Source of the DNA: CAIJKW01 sp964443365
Lineage (GTDB): Bacteria; Patescibacteriota; Minisyncoccia; Phycocordibacterales; CAIZLB01
Reading direction: 5' to 3'
Assembly (NCBI GenBank): GCA_964443365.1
Contig: CAYUCM010000030.1
Location: 1-8,330, forward strand
DNA: 8,330 nucleotides
Below are positions 1-6,528 of the stretch, in pieces (position 1 is the stretch's first letter; each line of letters opens with the position of its first letter). Below the pieces are notes generated by a model. That model did no database searches and was not told where the DNA came from. It saw nothing but the letters and a program-made list of their open reading frames with translations. A program made the translations under genes and the position numbers.

Positions 1-2
1 AC

Positions 3-1298
3 ATAACAACAAAGTTAAACAATGCGCTAAAAGCTGGCAAGTTTACAGATGTTGTGCCTGCTTCTGCTATAAACACAACATACACAGCTCCTGCTCCTGC
101 TACAACCACAGCAAATGGAATACGTGCCCCAAGACAAAGAGTTGTTGTTACTCCCACTCAATATACATTAAGAGCTCTTGCTCAAACTACATTCAAGACA
201 ACAGCTCTGGTTAGACCACCAAGACAAAGAGTTGTTGCAGCTATTCCATCAACCACTCTCTCTGGTCCAAATATGTTCCTGTTTTTTGGGTTGACAAGCA
301 ACACGGATATTAACAAAAGAACAATAGCTGCTATACCAATGGATTCACTTGGAGGGTATGTAACATTGTATAATTCAAACCCAACAAGATTTGGTGAGAT
401 ATATAGTGCTACAAACAAAGATTTGATTACGAGAGGTACAACCATTCTTGACGGTGTAAACAAGAGATTGAAGCAGGGTATGCCAGAGATGCAGACTGCT
501 TCACTTGATACTTATACTGAACTTGTTGAGAGTAATATTGTTTCCACTCAATCACAGACCGCCTATGTCGGTGGTGCTATTGGTAAACTATGGAAGGTCA
601 TCTCTTCATTTTTTATGAATGTGTTCGGTGTAAAAGAAGCAGGGGCACAATCTGGAAGTGGTAGTAATAGAGGAAGTGGTAGTGGAGTTGGTGTTACTGT
701 AACATCTGGACCTTGTCCCGCAATGCCAGTTCCAAGACCGAAGCCGACGCTGAGTCATGTGCCAGATAAACAAGTGTGGTTATTCAATAACGAGGGTAAT
801 TTTAGCAATTACTACGAGCTCAATCCAGAGGTTGATATTGTGATTTATCGATCAAAAGTAGAATATTTAGACCCCGCACCTAAAATAGATGATGATTTTT
901 ACAGACACCTCTTGAATTTTTATCGATCACTACAAATTCTTGAACTTGATGACACCCTCAGACCCCTTAATGACATTAAGTTAAAGATTGATGAAAAACG
1001 TAAACAACTTCTACCAAAGAATCCTTGGACTATTGATTCTTCTGCAACCCTTAGTGCACCAGGCAAGCCGTATTCTTGTTTGAGGTCATTTCCAGCTTCT
1101 GCAGATCTTCGGGGAATTAGTACGGGACATTTTGGTAAGGCTAATATTACGGTAACAGCAAATGGTCAGACCGCGATGACTTCAGTTAGTGGTGGTGTAA
1201 TGAGAAACCTTTGGGTAGACTTTTTTGGCGCTGACTACAGCAAGGAGGCGGCTAACAAAAATACTGAAGATTTTAACAAAAGAAACGACACCAAATAA
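3..1298 (+). CDS. Hypothetical, probably surface or secreted protein, 5' truncated by window edge
   Basis: I do not recognise this family. The frame is open from position 3, without a stop, to the TAA at 1296-1298. The GTG at 54 is therefore unlikely to be the real start, and the N-terminus lies upstream of the window. The visible part begins with a Thr/Ala/Pro-rich stretch holding two roughly 30-residue tandem units that each contain PRQRVV (codons around 129-147 and 219-237). A mixed region follows. At 570-653 a hydrophobic/amphipathic segment (GKLWKVISSFFMNVFG) ends in KEAGAQS and runs into a Gly/Ser linker (GSGSNRGSGSG) and a Pro-rich stretch. The C-terminal half has a charged helical part (about 860-1015), then a Ser/Thr/Gly-rich tail with a second GGVMRNLW...FFG segment. 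Low-complexity Thr/Ser/Gly linkers suggest an extracellular or envelope protein; this is inference. No catalytic motif was seen. Confidence 0.8.
   Translation: MTTKLNNALKAGKFTDVVPASAINTTYTAPAPATTTANGIRAPRQRVVVTPTQYTLRALAQTTFKTTALVRPPRQRVVAAIPSTTLSGPNMFLFFGLTSNTDINKRTIAAIPMDSLGGYVTLYNSNPTRFGEIYSATNKDLITRGTTILDGVNKRLKQGMPEMQTASLDTYTELVESNIVSTQSQTAYVGGAIGKLWKVISSFFMNVFGVKEAGAQSGSGSNRGSGSGVGVTVTSGPCPAMPVPRPKPTLSHVPDKQVWLFNNEGNFSNYYELNPEVDIVIYRSKVEYLDPAPKIDDDFYRHLLNFYRSLQILELDDTLRPLNDIKLKIDEKRKQLLPKNPWTIDSSATLSAPGKPYSCLRSFPASADLRGISTGHFGKANITVTANGQTAMTSVSGGVMRNLWVDFFGADYSKEAANKNTEDFNKRNDTK
129..237 (+). repeat. Two copies of a 19-bp direct repeat, 90 bp apart
   Basis: The 19-mer CCAAGACAAAGAGTTGTTG occurs at 129-147 and again, identical, at 219-237. 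The offset is exactly 90 bp (30 codons), so the reading frame is kept and both copies encode PRQRVV. The flanking codons are only loosely similar (Thr-rich, then R-x-PRQRVV). This looks like an old tandem duplication in a repetitive protein whose core is conserved. More copies may lie upstream of the window. Confidence 0.75.
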
Positions 1299-1357
1299 TA
1301 GACTTGTAGCTCTAGTTGTCAGAACAAGTATCTAAGTTTTAAGTTTGGTGATACAAA

Positions 1358-1392
1358 AACACCCCGGCTCGCATCCTGCGAGCCGGGGTGTT
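1358..1392 (-). terminator. Strong intrinsic terminator, best oriented for the minus strand
   Basis: A perfect 16-bp stem (1358-1373 with 1377-1392) closes a 3-nt loop, TCC. The core is GC-rich (CCCCGGCTCGC). On the minus strand the stem runs straight into a T-run (GTTTTTGTAT), the classic intrinsic terminator form, 29 nt past the stop of the minus-strand gene at 1422. On the plus strand the stem is followed only by GCCGTTGTTGTTG, a weak U-tract. It could still stop transcription of the gene ending at 1298, so it may work in both directions between convergent genes. Confidence 0.75.
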
Positions 1393-1421
1393 GCCGTTGT
1401 TGTTGTCTGACCATAGGACGA

Positions 1422-1921
1422 CTACTTTGCCTTCTTATTTTTGGCAACAGACCGCCCGCGCGGGCGAGGCTTGAGCTCTCCTGATGCTTGATACATGAAG
1501 TTTGCCTTTTGCGTAGTCCTGATGTTGATGTGAATATCGTAATCACGCCCCACCCGTATTTCTCTTCCACGAGCCGTTTTGAATTCTAATTCCACAAGAA
1601 GTTGGAACAGAGCCTCTGTGGTCCTCAGCTTTTTCTTGCCCTCCTTGTCCCGTCCTGCACTCGTTTGATTGAATGGAGAGGGCTGGGGAAGGCAGTGAAA
1701 AAGCAATACGAGGCCAGGACGAAGTTTGCCAATCTTTTGCCATTGTTTGCTTGGAATCAAAAGTGAAGATTTGATTTCCTTGTGTTTAGGGGCGTCAAGA
1801 TCAACGCTATTGATTCTTTTGGCTAAGCCGGGAAAAACATCATGGCGAGACTGTAACTCCCCTTGGTCTTATCGAAAGACTTATTAGGAGTTGAACCTGA
1901 ACATGCTGGTTTCTTTTTCAT
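1422..1921 (-). pseudogene. Small hypothetical gene with a one-base frame break
   Basis: Reading the minus strand, an ATG at 1921-1919 opens a frame (MKKKPACSGSTPNKSFDKTK...) that stops at 1823-1825. A second frame, open from 1868 down to the TAG at 1422-1424, continues with protein-like sequence: GELQSRHDVFPGLAKRINSV, then a central RPGLVLLFHCLP, a strand-rich GRDYDIHINI segment and a basic tail (KPRPRGRSVAKNKKAK). Between 1868 and 1760 this second frame has no ATG, GTG or TTG; its first usable codon is TTG at 1760, which would discard good-looking residues. The frames meet at a G4 run (CCCC on the plus strand, 1859-1862). One extra G there joins them into 166 codons plus stop. It is either a real deletion, an assembly error, or less likely a -1 frameshift. 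Codons are clearly more GC-rich than in neighbouring genes. Function unknown; the strong terminator behind it supports a true gene. Confidence 0.6.
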
Positions 1922-2002
1922 CTGCGATTCTGTGTGTTGGGGTTGTTGATTTATGAAGTTGACCAAAGACCTATTTGCATTAAAACAATACCACAATATT
2001 TT

Positions 2003-2032
2003 AATATAATCAAATTTGGGTTAATTGCTCAA
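2003..2032 (-). promoter_or_regulatory. Possible promoter for the minus-strand gene at 1921
   Basis: On the minus strand TTGAGC (2027-2032) and TATATT (2003-2008) are separated by 18 bp, matching 4/6 and 5/6 of the -35 and -10 consensus. Transcription from here would give a leader of about 75 nt before the ATG at 1921. The region is very AT-rich, so chance matches are likely. Confidence 0.3.
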
Positions 2033-2044
2033 TAAAGTTATAAT
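2016..2044 (+). promoter_or_regulatory. Promoter of the helicase-nuclease gene, predicted leaderless
   Basis: A perfect TATAAT lies at 2039-2044, with a partial -35 (TTGGGT, 2016-2021) at 17-bp spacing. The ATG at 2051 is 7 nt after the last base of the -10 box, where transcription normally begins. The mRNA would therefore start at or within a base or two of the start codon. There is no room for, and no sign of, a Shine-Dalgarno site. The arrangement supports ATG 2051 as the true start. Confidence 0.6.
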
Positions 2045-2050
2045 TTACTT

Positions 2051-5000
2051 ATGAATAAATTTGAAGAACGCTACAGCAAGCTAAACAAACAACAAAAGAG
2101 GGCAGTTGATACCATTGAAGGGCCACTTCTTGTTGTTGCAGGTCCTGGGTCTGGTAAAACAGAAATTCTTTCTTTGCGTGTTGCTAAGATTCTAAAAGAG
2201 ACGCAGGTTCTTCCATCAAATATTTTGTGTATGACATTCACAGAAGCTGCATCTTCTAATATGCGAGAACGTTTATCTCGCCTAATTGGAAATGAGGCAT
2301 ATAGAGTTTCCATTCATACATTCCATAGCTTTTGTATAAATATAATTCAAAAATATCCAGAATATTTTTACAAAGGAACTCAGTTTACTCCCGCAGACTC
2401 TCTCACTCAAGTTAAAATTTTAGAAAACATTTTATCTAATCTTCCACAGGGAAATATTTTTAGAGACTCACATCATGAAGAAAAAGGCTTCTCATATTTA
2501 TCTGATATAAAAAAGAGAATAGAACATTTAAAGAAATCGGGGGTGACGCCGGAGGAATTCGTAAAAATTATTGCGCATAATAAACGCTCACTTAAAAGGG
2601 TAGAAGAGATAATTTTACCAAAATTTGAGGGACGACTTGGAAAAGATTCTGCGCTAATGCTTGAGGATGTTGTAAAAGATTTAGTAAAATCTGCAGAAAA
2701 AGAAAACAAGGAATACGCTTTTCCAATAGATACCGGTATTTTTATGTCTATACTTTCTTCATATGCAATGTCTCTTCAAAGCACACTTCAGCAGGTAATA
2801 AGTGATGAAGGAAAAACCGCCCATATTTCATCATGGAAAAGTAAATATATAAAAACAAGAGATGATGGAACAAAGACTTTGCGCGAGTCTTTAGATGAAG
2901 AAAAAATGATGGCGCTTGCCGAGGTCTATGATTTATACAGAAAAAACATGGCTAAAAAGGCTTTATTTGATTTTGACGATATGATACTCGACGCAATTGA
3001 CGCCATAGAAAAGCATCCCAGACTGAAATTTGAGCTTCAGGAGCAATATCAATATATTTTAATTGACGAGTTTCAAGACACCAATAATGCCCAAATGAAG
3101 CTCGTAAATCTTATATTAAACGCCCCCGTCAATGAAGGACGTCCCAATGTTATGGTTGTTGGAGATGATGATCAAGCAGTTTACAAATTCCAAGGCGCAG
3201 AGCTTTCAAATATTTTAAATTTCCAAAGAATGTTTAACGATGTTGAAATCGTCACAATGACTGACAATTACAGATCAACTCAAGACATTCTAGATATTGC
3301 AACTCATTTGATAAGAAAGGGGACGGGTAGGCTTGAAGATTTGTTACCAGAAATGGAGAAGAGTCTTAAGTCTTTAAACAAGGAATTGGGCAAGGGATCA
3401 ATCGTACATAAAAAACTAGATACATCTCTTCATGAATCACATTATGTATCAAGAAAAATAAAAGAATTAATTGATGGGGGTGCAAATCCGGAAGATATTG
3501 CAATCATCGCTAGAAAGCATGAAAGGCTAGAGGATATTGTACCGTTTTTAAAAGCAGTGAATGTTCCAATTAGATATCAGCGTGAACAAAATGTTTTTCT
3601 TGAACCGCATATTGAACAATTAATAACTATTGCTAAATTTGTTGCATCTTGTTCTAGAAAAGAAATGAAGGAGGCGGATTTTCTATTACCAAGAATTTTG
3701 AGTTTTCCATTCTGGGGTCTTAAAAGACAAACTGTTTGGGAGATTTCTAAAGAAGCATATCAAAGTCAGAAACAGTGGCTTGATATAATGCTTGAATATA
3801 AAGAGGACTTGCGCGTTCCAGAAATTGCACATTTTCTAATTGATTTAGCCAGAATGTCTTTAAATGAACCGCTTGAAAAAATATTAGATACTATAATTGG
3901 TGCACATGTCATGTTGCTTAAAGAGGATGAGGACGATGAAGACTCTACTGATTTACACGTAGATGCCACAATGAACGCACACGTAGAATTGACGCGCGTA
4001 GAATTTAAAAGTCCATTTAAAGATTTCTATTTTAATAAAGAAAAATTTGATCATTCAAGAACAGAGTATTTAGCATTCCTCTCAAGTCTTAGAGTTTTTA
4101 TACGAGCGCTTAGAGATTACGTGGGCGAGCGCGCTTTCAATTCCGATGAACAAATAAATGAAATTACTGATTATCATTATTTAACAATAGAGGATTTGGT
4201 TAGCTTTGTTGATCTTCGTACAAAAAATAATTTACCATTAAACGATGAAAGCCCATTTGCTTCAGGTGAAAAGGCAGTAAACTTATTGTCCGCACATGGT
4301 GCCAAGGGGCTTGAGTTTGATACAGTATTTGTACTTTCTTGTCAGGATCAGATTTGGGCGGGGAGGGGAATGAATAATAAGGTTTCAATGCCTATAAATA
4401 TGCCTATTCAACCAGCTGGGGAAGATGAGACGGATCAACTCCGGTTGTTTTATGTGGCGCTTACTCGTGCAAAAAAACATTTATATATTACCTCCTATAG
4501 AATTAATGAATCAGGAAAAGAATCATCTTTACTTAGATTTCTTTTACCAGAAGAAGATGTTCTTATCGATGAAAAAACAGTTCTTCATACTTTGTATAAT
4601 CCAGTGCTTGAAATTGACGATGATAATCCACCAGAGACGCATGAACTCTTAACGTCCTCTTGGCTTTCTTATAACACTCCTCCATATTTTGGCGAAGAGG
4701 TAGAGCTTTTAAGAATTTTGTTAAAAGATTATAGGTTATCAGTTACTCACTTAAATAATTTCTTGAATGTAAAAGACGGTGGGCCACAAAAATTCTTGGA
4801 ACAAAATCTTTTGCGTTTTCCTCAGGCAAAAACTATTTCATCTTCATATGGTTCCGCAATTCATAAAGCAATAGAGAGATTGATTGTTGCAAAGAAAAAT
4901 GCGATAGCAAGAGGTGGAGACAAAGCCGGCGAGAAAGATGGTAGCAAAGACAGCGACAGGGCTGACGGTAAAGATGGCGACAAAGACTTCCTAATCAATA

Positions 5001-5656
5001 GTTTTATAGAAGCACTTAAGCGAGAAAGATTGGGAGTTAAGGATTATGAATATCAAAAAGCTCGTGGAATAGAAGCGCTGTCCGCCTTCTATGATCAAAA
5101 GAAAGAAGATTTTAATGGCGATGATTTATCTGAAGTTGATTTTAAACATGAGGGTGTAATTTTAAACGATGAAAATGCACAAAATGCGCAAGGGTTAGAA
5201 TTATCAGCTCATTTGACTGGTAAAATAGATAAAATATTTAAAAATTCAGATAGGCAGTATGAAGTGGTTGATTTCAAAACTGGAAAGGCGGAAATAAGTT
5301 GGCAAACAAACGATGAGGATAAAAAAGTTAAATTACATAATTACAAAAGACAATTGTTGTTTTATAAACTTTTGATGGAAAATTCTAATACTTACAAGAG
5401 TGCAAATGTATCGGCTGGGCTGTTGCAATTTGTTGAGCCAATAAAAGAATCGGGAATTAAAGGAACGGTTAAAAATAAAATCGTCTCACTTGATTTGGAT
5501 TTAAAAGATAGAGAAGAAGAAATGCATAGATTAAAAAGACTTACTTGTATTGTATATAATAAAATAATGAATTTAGATTTTCCTGATGTATCCAATTTTG
5601 AGCCTAATTTAAAGGGTATTTTGGAATTTGAAGATTGGTTGTTGGAAAATAATTAA
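2051..5656 (+). CDS. UvrD/PcrA-type superfamily 1A DNA helicase fused to a C-terminal PD-(D/E)XK (RecB-type) nuclease
   Basis: A 1201-residue protein expected to unwind DNA 3'-5' with ATP and to cut it, acting in double-strand-break or recombination repair. Helicase motifs appear in order: Q motif (LNKQQKRAV, 11-19), Walker A (AGPGSGKT, 30-37), Ia (MTFTEAA, 61-67), Ib (IHTFHSF, 88-94), Walker B (IDEFQDT, 338-344), III (GDDDQAVYKFQGA, 371-383), IV (DNYRST, 405-410), V (NLLSAHGAKGLEFD, 744-757) and VI (LFYVALTRAKKH, 799-810). The C-terminal nuclease shows GSAIHKAIE with His938, GKID with Asp1060, VDFKTGK with Asp1074 and Lys1076, and a QLLFY motif (1101-1105), so it looks active. No four-Cys iron-sulphur staple as in AddB is visible. 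Odd parts are an acidic run (624-634) and a Gly/Asp/Lys low-complexity insert (955-979) within the nuclease. The domain order resembles AdnA/AdnB and AddA, but no partner subunit is present here. The helicase-nuclease assignment is secure; the exact subfamily is not. Confidence 0.96.
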   Translation: MNKFEERYSKLNKQQKRAVDTIEGPLLVVAGPGSGKTEILSLRVAKILKETQVLPSNILCMTFTEAASSNMRERLSRLIGNEAYRVSIHTFHSFCINIIQKYPEYFYKGTQFTPADSLTQVKILENILSNLPQGNIFRDSHHEEKGFSYLSDIKKRIEHLKKSGVTPEEFVKIIAHNKRSLKRVEEIILPKFEGRLGKDSALMLEDVVKDLVKSAEKENKEYAFPIDTGIFMSILSSYAMSLQSTLQQVISDEGKTAHISSWKSKYIKTRDDGTKTLRESLDEEKMMALAEVYDLYRKNMAKKALFDFDDMILDAIDAIEKHPRLKFELQEQYQYILIDEFQDTNNAQMKLVNLILNAPVNEGRPNVMVVGDDDQAVYKFQGAELSNILNFQRMFNDVEIVTMTDNYRSTQDILDIATHLIRKGTGRLEDLLPEMEKSLKSLNKELGKGSIVHKKLDTSLHESHYVSRKIKELIDGGANPEDIAIIARKHERLEDIVPFLKAVNVPIRYQREQNVFLEPHIEQLITIAKFVASCSRKEMKEADFLLPRILSFPFWGLKRQTVWEISKEAYQSQKQWLDIMLEYKEDLRVPEIAHFLIDLARMSLNEPLEKILDTIIGAHVMLLKEDEDDEDSTDLHVDATMNAHVELTRVEFKSPFKDFYFNKEKFDHSRTEYLAFLSSLRVFIRALRDYVGERAFNSDEQINEITDYHYLTIEDLVSFVDLRTKNNLPLNDESPFASGEKAVNLLSAHGAKGLEFDTVFVLSCQDQIWAGRGMNNKVSMPINMPIQPAGEDETDQLRLFYVALTRAKKHLYITSYRINESGKESSLLRFLLPEEDVLIDEKTVLHTLYNPVLEIDDDNPPETHELLTSSWLSYNTPPYFGEEVELLRILLKDYRLSVTHLNNFLNVKDGGPQKFLEQNLLRFPQAKTISSSYGSAIHKAIERLIVAKKNAIARGGDKAGEKDGSKDSDRADGKDGDKDFLINSFIEALKRERLGVKDYEYQKARGIEALSAFYDQKKEDFNGDDLSEVDFKHEGVILNDENAQNAQGLELSAHLTGKIDKIFKNSDRQYEVVDFKTGKAEISWQTNDEDKKVKLHNYKRQLLFYKLLMENSNTYKSANVSAGLLQFVEPIKESGIKGTVKNKIVSLDLDLKDREEEMHRLKRLTCIVYNKIMNLDFPDVSNFEPNLKGILEFEDWLLENN
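4913..4987 (+). repeat. Low-complexity Gly/Asp/Lys-coding tract inside the nuclease domain
   Basis: Residues 955-979 of the helicase-nuclease consist almost only of G, D, K, S, A, E and R, in loosely repeated GDK / GSKD / GEKD / GDKD units. The DNA is richer in G and C than its surroundings and repeats AAAGA-GGC-GA-like words. It sits between the His938 helix and the Asp1060/Lys1076 catalytic motifs, so it probably forms a disordered, solvent-exposed loop. Such tracts expand and contract by replication slippage. Confidence 0.65.
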
Positions 5657-5694
5657 AACAAGTTGATAAAGTAAGCGCTGAATTGCCGACGTTT

Positions 5695-6363
5695 TTAACC
5701 TCTACTCATTCTATATCCACGCCCATTAATTGTATAAATTAATCTTTTATTTCTGCTTTCTATCTTTTTTCTTAAATTTCTAACATGAGTTTCTATTGTA
5801 TTGGTTAATGGATTGCATGCTGTTTCCCAAACTTCTTCTAATATTTCTCCTCTAGTTATAACTTTACCTTCATTTCTAGCAAAACAATGAAGCAACATGT
5901 ATTCTTTTCTTGTTAAATATATTTCTTGACCAGATTTTGTTACCATTTGAGAATTTGTATCTATTGTTAAATCATCAAGAGTTAAAACTTCTTCATTTAT
6001 ATTATATGGACGTCTAATTAATGCGTTTATTCTTGCTAGTAATTCTTCAAGATTAAATGGTTTGGTTAGGTAATCATCTGCGCCAATTTTAAGCATTGAC
6101 ACTTTGTCTTGAACTTCTGATTGTGAAGATATTATAAGTATTGGTGTTTTGACGCCGCTTTCTCTAATTTCTTTGCATACCCCAACTCCGCTTTTTTCTG
6201 GCAAAATTAAATCTAAAATTATCAAAGAATATTTATTTGTTCTTGCTATGTATGAGCCACTTTTACCATCATAAGCAACATCAACATTAAAACAATGAGA
6301 GACAAGGACATTTCTCATGGTTTCTGCTAGGTAAATATCATCTTCTATAATTAAGATTTTCAT
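5695..6363 (-). CDS. OmpR/PhoB-family DNA-binding response regulator
   Basis: A 222-residue two-component regulator with the usual length and two domains. The receiver domain (about 1-117) has the acidic pocket (Asp8, Asp9), the phospho-acceptor Asp51 in IILDLILP, the switch residues Ser79 and Tyr98, and the invariant Lys101 in LTKPF. The winged-helix domain (about 125-220) has LTRKEYMLL, a recognition helix around 187-202 (TNTIETHVRNLRKKIE) and the terminal NGRGYRM wing. Phosphorylation at Asp51 should drive dimerisation and promoter binding. No histidine kinase lies in the window, so it is an orphan here and its signal is unknown. The start ATG (6363-6361) directly precedes the conserved KILIIEDD strand, so it is well placed; the leader ends in an A-run with no Shine-Dalgarno. 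It converges on the helicase gene, with 38 bp between stops and no clear hairpin terminator. Confidence 0.95.
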   Translation of the reverse strand: MKILIIEDDIYLAETMRNVLVSHCFNVDVAYDGKSGSYIARTNKYSLIILDLILPEKSGVGVCKEIRESGVKTPILIISSQSEVQDKVSMLKIGADDYLTKPFNLEELLARINALIRRPYNINEEVLTLDDLTIDTNSQMVTKSGQEIYLTRKEYMLLHCFARNEGKVITRGEILEEVWETACNPLTNTIETHVRNLRKKIESRNKRLIYTINGRGYRMSRG

Positions 6364-6391
6364 TTTTTTTTAAATTGTTAATTGATTTATG

Positions 6392-6400
6392 TTTATAACA
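6392..6400 (-). promoter_or_regulatory. Extended -10 promoter element for the response regulator
   Basis: On the minus strand TGTTATAAA (6400 to 6392) is an extended -10 box (TGn plus TATAAA). The -35 region is poor (TTCGTC at 16-bp spacing). Transcription would begin near 6385, giving a leader of about 22 nt before the ATG at 6363. Confidence 0.4.
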
Positions 6401-6437
6401 ATAAGCTATTTTTGACGAAATAAAAAGCTGAAGAAAA

Positions 6438-6467
6438 AGTGGGTAATGTTGATAAGTTTGGGGATAA
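6438..6467 (-). other. Cluster of three DnaA-box-like 9-mers (or regulator-binding direct repeats)
   Basis: On the minus strand three 9-mers resemble the DnaA box TTATCCACA: TTATCCCCA (6459-6467, 8/9), TTATCAACA (6447-6455, 8/9) and TTACCCACT (6438-6446, 7/9). All have the same orientation; two are directly adjacent and the third is 3 bp away. To the right lies an approximately 90% A+T tract (6468-6515). Read on the plus strand, the same bases form direct repeats (GGTAATGTT, GATAAGTTT, GATAACTTT), which could instead be sites for the neighbouring OmpR-type regulator. Sequence alone cannot decide. Confidence 0.4.
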
Positions 6468-6502
6468 CTTTAAATAATATATAAAATTCTTCATAAATAT
6501 TT

Positions 6503-6523
6503 CATCTTATTATTTATAAGATG
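6503..6523. promoter_or_regulatory. 8-bp inverted repeat over the -10 box of the toxin gene
   Basis: CATCTTAT (6503-6510) and ATAAGATG (6516-6523) are perfect inverted copies with a 5-bp spacer. The right arm overlaps TATAAG (6515-6520), the best -10 candidate for the gene starting at 6529. A dimeric repressor bound here would block the promoter, so this is a candidate operator. The -10 box ends 8 bp before the ATG, giving at most a 1-3-nt leader. No good -35 is visible. Confidence 0.45.
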
Positions 6524-6528
6524 GGACA

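Noticed and set aside
54..56. GTG at 54 as the start of the first gene
   Set aside because: The same frame is open back to position 3 with protein-like sequence, and no ribosome site or promoter precedes the GTG. The gene most likely begins outside the window.
1543..1743. Open frame on the minus strand inside 1422-1921, in another phase
   Set aside because: It overlaps the better frame, which has strand- and helix-like sequence, a basic tail and a terminator behind its stop. I read it as a shadow.
1299..2050. Searched for tRNA, rRNA, CRISPR repeats or riboswitches in the largest gap between clear genes
   Set aside because: I saw no cloverleaf, no regularly spaced repeats and no known aptamer pattern. 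The space is explained by the terminator, the frame-broken gene and the divergent promoter region.
5661..5669. Isolated DnaA-box-like TTATCAACT on the minus strand between the helicase and regulator genes
   Set aside because: It has only a 7/9 match and stands alone; such matches are expected by chance in AT-rich DNA.
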